Shown: positions 9,159-18,370, counted from the first letter of the stretch. The stretch: 64,000 nt of DNA from Mycobacterium stomatepiae (GCF_010731715.1 NZ_AP022587.1:4774001-4838000); one strand, 5' to 3'. Translations and numbers: made by a program. Notes: generated by a model not told the origin, from the sequence alone.

Positions 9159-10006
9159 TGCTTCCATCCTTCGGCGGCCTGGTCGTCGAAGGTGTGGTCG
9201 ATGCGTTCGAACCTGCGCTGGACGGAGGCCCGGGCCGCCTCGTGCGGCAGGATGTACAACCGGTTGGCCAGAATCGCGTCGGCGGTCAACCGGGCCACCT
9301 CGTCGACTGTCACGCCTTGGTCCTGCGTCGGTGGCAGCGGCCCGAACCCCTCCGTCAGATCGGGCCTCGAGGCAAGCCCGTAGTCGGCGCCGCGGATGCG
9401 TTCGGAGTTGGAGACCAGCTTGGTTTCGATGACCATCGGGCACAGCACCGAGACGCCGATCCGGTTGTCCTTGACCTCGCGTGCCGGCGTCTCGGCCAAG
9501 CCGACAACGCCATATTTCGCAACGCCGTACGCCCCGAGGCCGGCGTTGGGCACCAGTCCCGCGAACGACGCGGTGAACGCGATGTGGCCGCCCTTGCCCT
9601 GCTCGATCAACCTCGGCACGAACGCCTCGACGGCGTGGATCGAGCCCCACAGATCGATGTCGATCACCCAGCGCCAGTCCTCGTGCGTCATCGCCACGAG
9701 CGGGCCCGCGACCACGATGCCGGCATTGCTGAAGACGACGTCGACCCGGCCGAGCAGCCGGAACGCCTCATCGGCGAGGTGAACCATCTCCTCGACATGT
9801 CGTACGTCGCACTCCACGCCGTGTGCCTCTACGCCCTCGCTGTTGAGGTGTGCCACTGCGTGTTCGAGCGCGGACTTGTCGACGTCGGCCAGCACGATGC
9901 GGGCGCCGCGGCGGGCGAACTCGGTCGCGGTGGCCAAGCCGATCCCGCTTGCCCCGCCGGTGATCACGGCACCACGTCCCGCGAAATCAGAGATGAATCC
10001 GTCCAT
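9155..10006 (-). CDS. SDR-family dehydrogenase
   Basis: A 283-residue SDR oxidoreductase with cofactor motif TGGASGIG at residues 16-23, SNAG, and a YGVAK active site. The C-terminal extension of about 50 residues after the Rossmann core is typical of SDRs acting on larger substrates. ATG at 10006 is chosen because the Rossmann core begins right after it; a longer frame up to 10087 would run into the operator at 10075-10094. It is divergent from the MarR gene and is the most likely target of that regulator. Confidence 0.82.
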   Translation of the reverse strand: MDGFISDFAGRGAVITGGASGIGLATATEFARRGARIVLADVDKSALEHAVAHLNSEGVEAHGVECDVRHVEEMVHLADEAFRLLGRVDVVFSNAGIVVAGPLVAMTHEDWRWVIDIDLWGSIHAVEAFVPRLIEQGKGGHIAFTASFAGLVPNAGLGAYGVAKYGVVGLAETPAREVKDNRIGVSVLCPMVIETKLVSNSERIRGADYGLASRPDLTEGFGPLPPTQDQGVTVDEVARLTADAILANRLYILPHEAARASVQRRFERIDHTFDDQAAEGWKH

Positions 10007-10074
10007 GGATTCCGAGCGTATTCCTGCCGTTGCGCGGGCCCGATCGCGGTCCGGCCACGTGTGAGAGGCCTCAT

Positions 10075-10094
10075 ATAGATAGGGCACTAACTAT
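10075..10094. promoter_or_regulatory. Candidate MarR operator
   Basis: ATAGATAG and CTAACTAT form arms around GGCA with one mismatch. The site lies between the divergent dehydrogenase and MarR genes and overlaps the -35 region of the MarR promoter, whose -10 TACGAT at 10100-10105 is 6 bp before the ATG. This fits autorepression and control of the dehydrogenase. Confidence 0.6.
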
Positions 10095-10111
10095 TTGGCT
10101 ACGATCGAAAT

Positions 10112-10603
10112 ATGCCTGGCCTGACCGCGCGCGAGATCGATCCTCTCGCCCTCGAACGCCAGGTGTGTTTTGCACTCGCGACCACCAATCGGGCCGTTCT
10201 CGCCGTGTACCGGCCGCTGTTGGAGCCGTTGGGCTTGACTCATCCGCAGTATCTGGTGATGTTGGCGCTATGGGATCACCGCAAGACGCCCGGGGCGAAC
10301 GAGACTCCGTTGTCGGTTAAGCAGATCGCCGCCGCCTTGCAGCTCGATTCGGCCACGCTGTCGCCGATGCTCAAACGGTTGGAGGGACTCGGCCTGATCA
10401 CCCGCGCCAAGAATGTCACCGACGAACGGGCCACCGACGTCAGGCTCACCGAACGCGGAATTGCGTTGCGTGAGCGCGCACTTGAGATTCCACCCGCCGT
10501 CGTCGAGCGGCTCGGTGTCGAGGTTGCCGAACTCGAGAACCTGCGTCAGGTCCTGACCCGAATCAACGCCGCCGCCGTGGCGGCGGGCGCACTAAAATCC
10601 TGA
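10112..10603 (+). CDS. MarR-family regulator
   Basis: A 163-residue winged-helix regulator. The recognition region is SVKQIAAALQLDSATLSPMLKRLEGLGLI, shown here only by position (about residues 70-98), followed by the wing with DERATDVRLTERG. The Cys near residue 17 (RQVCFAL) resembles redox-sensing OhrR-type proteins, but no second cysteine supports that strongly. The -10 TACGAT ends 6 bp before the ATG, so the message is probably leaderless. It is followed by the DUF5313 gene. Confidence 0.85.
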   Translation: MPGLTAREIDPLALERQVCFALATTNRAVLAVYRPLLEPLGLTHPQYLVMLALWDHRKTPGANETPLSVKQIAAALQLDSATLSPMLKRLEGLGLITRAKNVTDERATDVRLTERGIALRERALEIPPAVVERLGVEVAELENLRQVLTRINAAAVAAGALKS

Positions 10604-10624
10604 CGTACCCCTAAGGAGCCCACC

Positions 10625-11041
10625 ATGACCGCAGCGAAGCCAAACCTCTGGCAGCGCATCGCCTATTCCTACGGCAAGCGTCTGCCCGACTCGATGCGCA
10701 GCTGGGTCGCACACGACCTGGCCGGTCCGGGAGCCATCCGCCGGCACATGCTGCGGTGGGCGATCCCACCCCTATTCGTGCTTGCCCCGTTCTGGCTGCT
10801 GCCCGCCTCGCTGTACGTGCACACCGAGATGACCGTGCCGCTCTATGCGTGGGCGTTGGTGATCAACTTTGCGCTGAACAAGGTTTGGCGCCGGCACCGG
10901 TTAGCGGTGCACGGTCTGGACCCGAACCTGGTCGACGTGATCAATCGCCAGAAGAATGCCCGGATGCACGAGGACTACGCTCGACGGTACGGGCCGCGAC
11001 CCCAAGAAGCGGAATGGCAGAGCAACAGCAGCCCGTTCTAG
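10625..11041 (+). CDS. DUF5313 membrane protein
   Basis: A 138-residue protein of a family found in mycobacteria, function unknown. An N-terminal amphipathic part is followed by two membrane segments at about residues 43-62 and 69-85. The C-terminal half is charged and presumably cytosolic (RQKNARMHEDYARRYG). AAGGAG precedes the ATG. It may be co-transcribed with MarR, 21 bp upstream, and it converges on the next dehydrogenase. Confidence 0.75.
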   Translation: MTAAKPNLWQRIAYSYGKRLPDSMRSWVAHDLAGPGAIRRHMLRWAIPPLFVLAPFWLLPASLYVHTEMTVPLYAWALVINFALNKVWRRHRLAVHGLDPNLVDVINRQKNARMHEDYARRYGPRPQEAEWQSNSSPF

Positions 11042-11049
11042 GGCCTACT

Positions 11050-11886
11050 TCAGGCAGCTGCCACCGTCACGGGCAGCGTGACCCCGGTGATGTAACGCGC
11101 CTCGTCGGACGCCAGGAACAACACTGCGTTGGCGATGTCCTCCGGCTCGACCCAGCCGATCGGCAGGGTGTGCATCAGCTGGCCGACGACCTTCATGTCC
11201 TCGGGTCCCGGGTTCTCCAGATCGGGGCGGAACAGCCTCATCGTGCCCTCGTTCATGAACAGCGGGGTGTTGACGTTGGTCGGGTGCACGGAGTTGACGC
11301 GGATGTTCTGCGCGCCGAGTTCGACGGCGAAGGTGCGCATCAGGCCCACCACACCATGCTTGGCGGCGACGTAGTGGCCGGTGTGCGGATAGGCTTTCAG
11401 CCCGCCGACCGAGCTGGTCAAGATGATCGAACCACCCTTACCGCCGGAAATAATATGCGGCACACCGGCTTTCACGGTCTTCCAGACGCCAGCAAGGTTG
11501 ATGTCGATCATCGCGGTCCAGTCGGTCTCGCTGGTCTTGTCCAGTGTCTGGCCGCCGTTGCCGATGCCCGCATTGGCCACGATGATGTCGAGCTTGCCGA
11601 GCTGCTCGACGCCGGTGTCCACCGCGGACTTGAGCGCGTCGTAGTCGCGCACGTCGACCTCGGCGGTATAGATCCGACGGTTTTGTGCCTTCACCAGGTC
11701 CGCGGTCTCGGCCAGATCCTCCGGTGTGGATGCGGCGATCAGATCCACGGTGTCGATCTTCTTGCAGATGTCGACCGCGATGATGTCGGCGCCCTCCTGG
11801 GCCAGCCGCACCGCGTGTGCACGGCCCTGGCCGCGCGCCGCCCCGGTGACGAAAGCGACTTTGCCTTCAACACGTCCAGTCATCAC
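11050..11886 (-). CDS. Mycofactocin-type SDR oxidoreductase
   Basis: A 278-residue SDR with the cofactor motif TGAARGQGR and a long insertion after the second strand (about residues 42-75, including STPEDLAETADLV and RRIYTAEVDVRD). That insertion marks SDRs thought to hold NAD tightly and to pass electrons to mycofactocin instead of free NAD. Catalytic Ser (TSSVGG) and YVAAK are present. Start is ATG 11886 or 11883. Operator B1 (11971-11985) lies about 85 bp upstream, so it belongs to the GAGAAT regulon. Confidence 0.85.
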   Translation of the reverse strand: MMTGRVEGKVAFVTGAARGQGRAHAVRLAQEGADIIAVDICKKIDTVDLIAASTPEDLAETADLVKAQNRRIYTAEVDVRDYDALKSAVDTGVEQLGKLDIIVANAGIGNGGQTLDKTSETDWTAMIDINLAGVWKTVKAGVPHIISGGKGGSIILTSSVGGLKAYPHTGHYVAAKHGVVGLMRTFAVELGAQNIRVNSVHPTNVNTPLFMNEGTMRLFRPDLENPGPEDMKVVGQLMHTLPIGWVEPEDIANAVLFLASDEARYITGVTLPVTVAAA

Positions 11887-11970
11887 TACCTCAATCTGTT
11901 AGTCGAACCGGCATCCGGCAACGAGTGTCAGCGACGAATTCGTTTCGGCTATTTGTAGTTCTAGATATTA

Positions 11971-11985
11971 GAGAACCTGATTCTC
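11971..11985. promoter_or_regulatory. Operator B1, GAGAATnnnATTCTC family
   Basis: GAGAACCTGATTCTC matches 11 of 12 consensus positions. It lies upstream of the mycofactocin-type dehydrogenase (minus strand) and after the end of the TetR gene. Confidence 0.75.
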
Positions 11986-12054
11986 GCCAGGCAAATGACG
12001 TGCGCTATTTGCTCAGGTCAGGATGATGGACGGAAGCGCCCTGGGATGCGAGTG

Positions 12055-12792
12055 CTAGCTGACGAATCCGGCCGAGCAGAAGTCCCAGACCTCATCGGCG
12101 GTGATCGGGTGAATGGTCGCGTCGTCGTTACCCCCGCTGGACTGCGCGATGAACATGACCGTCTGCATCGTCATCGCCGCAATGCGGCGGGGGTTGAGGC
12201 CGTCGCGCAGCTTGCCGGCGTCGTAGGCCGCTTCCATGAGCTCAGTCAGCAACGCCAGCAGCGGCGCATGGGCAATCTTGACCTCGGCGGGGTGCGTTAC
12301 CAGCAATCGCGGGGCGAAGTCGGTGAACAGCGGGTGCTTGGCCGTGGGGTCCGGCCGTGAAGCCTCGTACAACAGCTCGATGGCTACCTGCAGCCGTTCG
12401 AGCGGATCGGAATGGCTTTCGGTCGCGGCCCGGATCTGGTCGGCCGAACGGCTCAGCGCGTCTTCGAACAACGCGAGCAATAGCTCGTGTTTGCCGTCAA
12501 ACTGCAGGTAAAAGCTCCGCAGCGATTGGCGGGAGCGGTCCACGACCTCCTGGACGGTGAAGTCCGTGCTGCCCTTTTCTATGATGATGGCCTGCGCCGC
12601 GTCGAGGAAGCGCTGAACGCGCTGCGCCGCACGCAGTTTGGCAGTCTTGATCGATCGCTCGACGGCGCGCTGTTTCCAGGCCGGCTCTTCGCTTGGATTG
12701 GTCACGGAAGGCTCGGACGATTGCCGCGAGGGGAGAACATGGTTGGACTCTACCGGAGAACGCCGTGACATCGCTGCGCTCGACCCCCTCAC
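12055..12792 (-). CDS. TetR-family regulator, likely master of the GAGAAT regulon
   Basis: A 245-residue TetR protein (238 if ATG 12771 is used instead of GTG 12792). It has an unusually long N-terminal extension of about 45 residues, then the helix-turn-helix at about 78-101 (FTVQEVVDRSRQS, FYLQFDGKHELL) and an all-helical effector domain. The perfect palindrome GAGAATACTATTCTC at 12828-12842 sits in the divergent promoter region, beside its probable -10 TACAAT (12809-12814, minus). The same motif precedes eight other units in the window, so this is the best candidate for the cluster regulator (inference). The gene appears intact. Confidence 0.87.
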   Translation of the reverse strand: MRGSSAAMSRRSPVESNHVLPSRQSSEPSVTNPSEEPAWKQRAVERSIKTAKLRAAQRVQRFLDAAQAIIIEKGSTDFTVQEVVDRSRQSLRSFYLQFDGKHELLLALFEDALSRSADQIRAATESHSDPLERLQVAIELLYEASRPDPTAKHPLFTDFAPRLLVTHPAEVKIAHAPLLALLTELMEAAYDAGKLRDGLNPRRIAAMTMQTVMFIAQSSGGNDDATIHPITADEVWDFCSAGFVS

Positions 12793-12827
12793 GGAGCATG
12801 TTTCGGAGATTGTAACTTTCTTGCTGC

Positions 12828-12842
12828 GAGAATACTATTCTC
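12828..12842. promoter_or_regulatory. Operator B2, perfect GAGAATnnnATTCTC
   Basis: GAGAATACTATTCTC is a perfect palindrome apart from its single central base. It lies between the divergent TetR (minus) and acyl-CoA dehydrogenase (plus) genes and can act on both promoters. Confidence 0.85.
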
Positions 12843-12943
12843 CTGCACGCGTGTATCGAAGCGGAATCGCAAGAGCGAACCCGCCGTCGACGGAAACCCG
12901 GATCTACCGAAGGTCCGCGCGCTAGCGAATCTCAGGGAGTGCT

Positions 12944-14110
12944 GTGCAGCTGACGTTTGACGCCGACGTCGAGGAGTTCCGCGCGGAATTCGCGGCCTTC
13001 CTCGACGCGCATCCCCTTGACGCCGCGGAGACGGGCGAACGGCCGCAATCGAGTTCGGACATTCCGGACTGGGCCCGCCGCTGGCAGCGGCTGCTGTTCG
13101 ACAACGGATGGCTGCTGCCCGGGAACCCGCCGGAGTTCGGCGGGCGCAATGCCACCCTGCTGCAGCAATACGTGTACCTCGAAGAGTTGTCGCGGCGGCG
13201 GATCTATCAAAGTTTCAATCCGCAGGGCGTGGGCATCATCGCGGCGTCGTTGCTGTCGTTCGGCACACCGGAGCAAAAGCAGCGGTGGGCGGTGCCGATT
13301 CTGCGCGCCGAGATCACCGCATCGCTCGGAATGAGCGAGCCCGGCGCAGGTTCCGATCTCGCCTCACTGAAAACCCGCGCCGTGCTCTCGTGCGATTCAG
13401 CAGGCGACCACTTCGTCGTCAACGGGCAGAAGGTCTGGACATCGGGTGCCCATCATGCCGACGTTCTGCTGACGTTCGTCCGCACCGACCCCGATGCGCC
13501 AAAACACTAGGGCATCAGCGCGTTACTGATTCCGACCGACACCCCCGGTGTGGTCCGTCGTCCGTTCGCATCGGTCGGCGACATCGAAGACGTCGACGAC
13601 GCGCGAGTGCCGGTCGAGAACCTGGTGGGGGAGCTCAACGCCGGCTGGCGCGTCGCGACCGGTTCACTCGGCCACGAGCGCGCGATGCTGTGGCTGGACT
13701 ACGCCAACATGCTGCACGCGCTGACCGTCGAGTCCACCCCGTCGGGCGCGGTGCAGCGGGATCGCTACGCCACCCTGGTGATGGATTTCTTCGCGATGCG
13801 GCTGCTGGGGTCGGGGACCTTGGCCAAGGCCGTGCGCGGCGAAGAGGATGTGCCGGCCCAATCGGTGCTCAAGCTGCTCGGTTCGGAAGCGATGCAGCGC
13901 GCCTGCGAGGACGCGCTGAACGCCAAGGACGGCGCGGGACTGGTGCTGCGCGGGATCACCGCGCCATTTGCCCCGCTCAATCTGGACAGTCACTACGGCA
14001 GCTGGTTTGACCGCTATACCCGCACCTTCGCCGCGACCATCGCCGGCGGAACGTCCGAAGTTCAGCGCAACATCATCGCCGAACGAGTCCTCGGCCTGCC
14101 CCGGGGTTAG
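12944..14110 (+). pseudogene. Acyl-CoA dehydrogenase with in-frame TAG
   Basis: A full-length acyl-CoA dehydrogenase frame of about 388 codons, interrupted by TAG at 13508-13510. The intact paralogue at 44767 has Lys there (PKHKGIS), so AAG to TAG explains it. Compared with that paralogue it also lacks about seven residues after the RPF segment near 13565, where DFNEVFF would be. The flavin-site motif GMSEPGAGSDL and the C-terminal IAGGTSEVQRNIIA remain. GTG at 12944 is supported by GGGAG and by the shared start QLTFD. It is driven from operator B2. Confidence 0.85.
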
Positions 14111-14421
14111 CAGTTGTTGGTGGCGGGATTGTCCAGGCACCGCTGCAAACGGCCCGGATCCTGGGAGTCCAGCCAGGAGTAGTAGCCGATGGCGATGAGC
14201 CCGGCGACGATCGCCACCGCCCCTAACACCATGCCGACCGTCGCGGCTCGGGGATTCGTCGCTTCACCGCGACTGGCTCGCCGCCGGGCGACGTCACCCG
14301 TGATCAGCGCGGCGATACCCAGCGGTACCCCGAGCAGCAACCAGCAGGTGAGCAGTGCCGCACCGCCCAATATCACCGCGGCGACGCCGGCCTGATTTCG
14401 AGGTTCGGTGGGGTAGCGCAT
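14107..14421 (-). CDS. Small membrane protein, DUF4190-like
   Basis: A 104-residue protein with two hydrophobic segments, about residues 12-40 and 62-82, joined by a basic loop (ARRRASRGEATNPRA). A short C-terminal tail has two cysteines. This is the usual shape of DUF4190-type proteins of unknown function. ATG 14421 is preferred to an upstream in-frame start because a -10-like TAGTAT lies just before it. Its stop overlaps that of the opposing acyl-CoA dehydrogenase pseudogene. Confidence 0.65.
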   Translation of the reverse strand: MRYPTEPRNQAGVAAVILGGAALLTCWLLLGVPLGIAALITGDVARRRASRGEATNPRAATVGMVLGAVAIVAGLIAIGYYSWLDSQDPGRLQRCLDNPATNNC

Positions 14422-14467
14422 GTGCGCCAATACTAGGCAGTACGCCGTCACGCGCGACCCGCAGGCG

Positions 14468-15304
14468 CTAGAGCTGGACCAGCCGTGGCGCAGATCCCTT
14501 GGCCCGCAACGCCGTTCCGGCCTGCGAGGTCAGTTGCCGGGCGCCGCCGAGCAGGCTGTCCAGAATCAGCGATCGTTTGACGTGGTGGTGCAGCTGGTGT
14601 TCGGCGGTGAATCCGATGCCACCCAGCACCTGCTGGCAGTGCCGGGCCGCGGTCAGCGCTGCCTGACCTGCGGCCGCCTTGGCCAGCAGGCTGGCCAGTT
14701 CGTCGGGGTCGTCGGACGCCGAGGTGGCGGCGTGCAGGGTTGCCTCGGCGCCCTCGATCGCGACGAGCGTCTCGGCCAGTCGGTGCCGGATCGCCTGAAA
14801 CGAGCTGATGTGGCGGCCGAACTGAACGCGATCCAGGGCATGCTGGCGCGCCAGAGCAAGCATCGCACGGCTGGAGCCGACCAGCCACCAGCCCAGGGCC
14901 CGCCGCCCGGCGGCGAGCCCCGCTTGGGCCGCTGAATCACCCTCTGCGACAGGATGTATCGGTGACACATCGTCGATCGCCGAACTCGGAATGTCTTCGC
15001 GCTTCCACACCACCCAGGCGTCTCCCGCGAACGGAAGCGGGGTGACACCGCCGGGTTCCTTGCCGGCCGCACGCAGTACCACGTCGTTGAGCACCGGTGC
15101 GTGCGCGCCGGTTTCGCCGAGCAGTCGAAACACCAGAGGGATTGCGAAATGCGGGATTTCGTCGAGCATGTCATGCCAGCCAAGGTCGGTCAGCGCCGCG
15201 TCGAGCTGTGGCCCGGACGCCAGCGAAGGATCAGTCATCGCGGTGCGTACCGACTCGGACAACAGCCGCAGCTCCTCGGAGTCTGAGGTCAGGTCCACGA
15301 TCAC
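14468..15304 (-). CDS. Short acyl-CoA dehydrogenase subunit
   Basis: A 278-residue protein matching mainly the middle and C-terminal acyl-CoA dehydrogenase domains (RVQFGRHISSFQAIRHRLA, then QVLGGIGFTAEHQLH). The N-terminal helical domain is reduced. GTG at 15304 overlaps the upstream TGA (GTGA). Adjacent long and short acyl-CoA dehydrogenases in actinobacteria form alpha2beta2 enzymes such as ChsE1-ChsE2, where the two chains share the flavin and active sites. This gene and the one before it probably do the same (inference), introducing a double bond into a CoA ester. Confidence 0.8.
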   Translation of the reverse strand: MIVDLTSDSEELRLLSESVRTAMTDPSLASGPQLDAALTDLGWHDMLDEIPHFAIPLVFRLLGETGAHAPVLNDVVLRAAGKEPGGVTPLPFAGDAWVVWKREDIPSSAIDDVSPIHPVAEGDSAAQAGLAAGRRALGWWLVGSSRAMLALARQHALDRVQFGRHISSFQAIRHRLAETLVAIEGAEATLHAATSASDDPDELASLLAKAAAGQAALTAARHCQQVLGGIGFTAEHQLHHHVKRSLILDSLLGGARQLTSQAGTALRAKGSAPRLVQL

Positions 15305-16416
15305 TCCTTGCCGAGGTCGAGCAGTCGGCGGGCGATGATATTGCGCTGAATCTCGGCGGTGCCGCCGTAAATGGTCGACGAGCGTGAGTACAGGTACTCG
15401 GAGCGCCACGGCGTGTCGTCGAGTTCGAGCACACCGGGCAGCAGATCGCGCACGGTGTCGTAGAGCTGCTGTTCGGCGGAGGCCAGCAGCACCTTGTCAA
15501 TCGAGGTGTCGGGACCCAGGCGCGCTCCGTCGCCCAGCCGGTGCTGGGTGGCGCGGGAGCGGCAACGCAGCGTGTGCAACGCGAGATACGCTGCGCCCAA
15601 CTGGTATTCGTCGTAGCCACCGTGTTTGCTGCCGCCGGACACCTCGGCGATCAGCGCATCGAATCGGGAGTACAGATACGCGATCCGCTGCCAGAAGCAG
15701 GTAGAGCGTTCGTAGGGGAGCAGGTCCATCGCGAGCCGCCAACCGTCGCCCGGCTTGCCGAGCATCCGGCTCGACGGGATCACCACGTCGTCGTAGTACA
15801 CCTCGCAGAACTCGTCGAGGCCGTGCATCGTGCGCAGCGGTCGGACGGTGATGCCGGGGGTGTCCAGGTCGACGAAGAACGCGGTGATGCCTTCATGGTT
15901 CGGGTGGCCGGGCCCGGTGCGGGTGAGCAGGATGCAGCGGGTGGAGAACTGCGCGAAGCTGGTCCAGACCTTTTGCCCGTTGACGATCCAGTTGTCGCCG
16001 TCCTGCGTGGCGCGAGTGGTCAGCGACGCCAGATCGCTGCCCGAACCCGGCTCGGAAAAACCTTGGCACCATTGCTCTTCCCCGCGCAGCAGTCGCGGCA
16101 CCATTTCGGCGGCGAGTTCGGTGGGGGCGTAATCGATCATCGTCGGTGTGAGCACTTCGAGCATCGAATACGGGCCGGGCTCGGCCAACCGCCGGCCCAC
16201 CACCTCTTCGCCGACGATCGCGCGCAGCACCGCCGGCCCGCCCAGTCCACCGACCTCGACAGGCCACCCGTAGCGCATCCAGTCGGCGTCGTACAGCGCC
16301 CGGCTGACCCGGCGGTACTGCAGCATATGGCCCCGCAGCGAGTGGTCGGGTCCGGGCGTTAAGTCGTTCTCGTCGAGCCACTTACGCAGACCCGAGCGGA
16401 ACTCCTCGACAATCAC
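15301..16416 (-). CDS. Acyl-CoA dehydrogenase, long subunit
   Basis: A 371-residue acyl-CoA dehydrogenase with all three domains: helical N-terminus, FAD strand domain with QGFSEPGSGSDLASL and NGQKVWTSFAQ, and C-terminal bundle ending YGGTAEIQRNIIARRLL. GTG at 16416 overlaps the SnoaL-like stop (GTGA). It is coupled to the short subunit at 14468. It belongs to the long minus-strand operon that starts at 20177 under operator B3. Confidence 0.88.
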   Translation of the reverse strand: MIVEEFRSGLRKWLDENDLTPGPDHSLRGHMLQYRRVSRALYDADWMRYGWPVEVGGLGGPAVLRAIVGEEVVGRRLAEPGPYSMLEVLTPTMIDYAPTELAAEMVPRLLRGEEQWCQGFSEPGSGSDLASLTTRATQDGDNWIVNGQKVWTSFAQFSTRCILLTRTGPGHPNHEGITAFFVDLDTPGITVRPLRTMHGLDEFCEVYYDDVVIPSSRMLGKPGDGWRLAMDLLPYERSTCFWQRIAYLYSRFDALIAEVSGGSKHGGYDEYQLGAAYLALHTLRCRSRATQHRLGDGARLGPDTSIDKVLLASAEQQLYDTVRDLLPGVLELDDTPWRSEYLYSRSSTIYGGTAEIQRNIIARRLLDLGKE

Positions 16417-16847
16417 GGCTGCGGACGGCCGATGGCGTGCGGGCGCCCGGAGTCGTGCACGCCGCTGCGCCGAATGAAGGTCATGGCCCGAGTCTTGAGG
16501 CGCCATCCGTCCGCGGTCCGCGAGTAGGTGTCGCGGTAGTAGCCGATCCGCATGTCGTGCGTGGAACCGTCGATGAAGCATAACGGCTGGGTACCACTCG
16601 CCGAATCGCCGTCGAGGTTCTCGACCAAGGCGGTTTCGGTGAGGAACAGGCCTTTTGGCGCCGCGGCGACCAACTCGGGAAACCTGTCCAACTTGTAGGT
16701 GGAACCGAACGCGCTGTAGGTCCCGTCCGGCGTGAACACGCTGATCAGGCCGTCGATGTCTTCCTGGGTGATGGTGACCGCGTAGCGGGCGAGCAACTGC
16801 TGGATCTCAACCAGATCGTCAGTTCTGCTGGGCTGGTTTGTTGACAT
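16413..16847 (-). CDS. SnoaL-like (NTF2-fold) protein
   Basis: A 144-residue protein of the SnoaL-like/NTF2-like superfamily, with the usual opening (EIQQLLARYAVTITQEDIDGL) and the hydrophobic strand set ending DGWRLKTRAMTFIRR. Members include dehydratases, isomerases and small oxygenase subunits, so function is uncertain. In this operon, beside a Rieske oxygenase, it could be a small beta-like subunit or an isomerase (inference). It overlaps the end of the amidohydrolase pseudogene by 29 bp. Confidence 0.72.
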   Translation of the reverse strand: MSTNQPSRTDDLVEIQQLLARYAVTITQEDIDGLISVFTPDGTYSAFGSTYKLDRFPELVAAAPKGLFLTETALVENLDGDSASGTQPLCFIDGSTHDMRIGYYRDTYSRTADGWRLKTRAMTFIRRSGVHDSGRPHAIGRPQP

Positions 16848-18043
16848 AGACCTTGCCGCCTTTCATGACAAAGCTGACGTTGCGGGTAACGGTGATGTCT
16901 TCCAACGGGTTTCCGGGTACCGCGATGATATCGGCCAGCTGACCGGACGCGAGCCGGCCCCGGTCGGTCGAGTTGATCAGCTCGGCCGCGGTCGCCGTGG
17001 CGGCCCGCAGCACCGCCAGTGGCGGCATCCCCCATTCGACCAGGGTGACTAGCTCGTCGGCGTTGCGGCCGTGCGGTATTGCCGGAGCGTCGGTGCCGAC
17101 GGCGATCTTCACGCCGGCCTCGTAGGCGGCTTTGATCGATGTCTTCGCCTTCGGAAACATCTCGGCAGCCTTGTCCTGCAACTCCTTCGGGGCGCGGGAC
17201 ACGTCCATCGCCTGGGCGAGCCTGCGGGTGGTGACCAGGAACCGGTCGTTGTCGACCAGCATCTTGATCGCCTCGTCGTCCATCAGGAAGCCGTGTTCGA
17301 TGCAGTCGATGCCGCAAGCGACCGCGTGCTTCACCGCTTCCGCTCCGTGCGTGTGCGCGGCGACGCGCAGCCCACGCCGGTGCGCCTCGTCGACGATCGC
17401 GCGCAGCTCCTCGTCCGAATAATGTTGTGCACCAGCCTCACCGGTCAACGACATCACGCCGCCGGAGACGCACACTTTGATCAGCTGGGCGCCGTGCTTG
17501 ATCTGGTATCGCACGGCCTTGCGGATCTCGTCGACCCCGTTGGCGATGCCCTCTTCGACCGTGAGCTCGAGGGCGCCCGGCATGAATGCGGCGAACATCG
17601 TCGGGTCCAGGTGCCCGCCGGTGGGTGTGATGGCGTGGCCGGCGGGCACAATTCGGGGACCCTCGATCCAGCCGGCGTCAATTGCCTTGCCCAGGGCGAC
17701 GTCAAGCAGGTAGCCGCCGGTCTTGACGAACAGGCCCAGGTTGCGCACCGTGGTGAACCCGGCGCGCAGCGTGCGCCGGGCATTGCCGACCGCGCAGTAC
17801 CCGCGTCGGCGGATCATCTTGCACCTGGGACAACCCGGGCGTCTCGCCGCGCCCACCCATCAGGAGGTTGACCTCCATGTCCATCAGCCCGGGTAGCAGG
17901 ATCTGATCGCCGAGATCGATGATGTCGCCTTCGGATTCGCCTGCGACACCGGCGATCCGGTCATCCTCGATCTTGAGGATGCCGGGCCGAACGATCTCAC
18001 CGGCGTCGACGTCGAGCAGTCCGGCGGCCTTGAGCGTCAGCAC
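16819..18043 (-). pseudogene. Amidohydrolase (PF01979-type), frameshifted
   Basis: An imidazolonepropionase-like amidohydrolase of about 408 codons. The frame from GTG 18043 (LTLKAAGLLDVDAGE) loses homology after PTRVLR at about 17797. It resumes in another frame as AVGNARRTLRAGFTTVRN and continues to 16819. A 2-bp loss from a CGCGCG tract explains the shift. The usual metal-binding HxH after the PGLMDM segment reads MEVNL here, so the metal site looks altered apart from the frameshift. Later motifs (AAHTHG, IEHG, GTDAP) are present. Confidence 0.83.
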
Positions 18044-18046
18044 CGC

Positions 18047-18370
18047 TCAGATCACCGGTTCCCGCAGGACTTCGACCCACGCCGCGCCGCTATCGGGAAC
18101 TCGCGGTTGCTTCCAGGGCTCGATCGGGAAGGACACCATGACCAACGATTGAATGATGTGCATCAAGGTCTTTGCGTCGTCGGGCAGGTCGTCCAGCGAG
18201 AACTGGTCGCAGTAAGTGATGACGTCGTTCAGCAACGGGAAGGCGACGTCGTAGAACGCCTGCATCTGAGGCATCGTCGAGGCCAGCCGTTTGGCGTAGC
18301 GCTCGGGCTCGGTGGCCAGGTCCCAATCCAAAAAGGGCTCCAGGGCCGCGAATTCAGACGGTAACGCCAT
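18047..18370 (-). CDS. Small protein coupled to the Rieske oxygenase
   Basis: A 107-residue acidic, probably alpha-helical soluble protein that I do not recognise. It has no signal peptide, membrane segment or cysteine pair. It overlaps the end of the Rieske oxygenase gene by 17 bp and ends 3 bp before the amidohydrolase pseudogene, so it is translated with them. An accessory role for the oxygenase is possible but unsupported by any motif. Confidence 0.6.
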   Translation of the reverse strand: MALPSEFAALEPFLDWDLATEPERYAKRLASTMPQMQAFYDVAFPLLNDVITYCDQFSLDDLPDDAKTLMHIIQSLVMVSFPIEPWKQPRVPDSGAAWVEVLREPVI

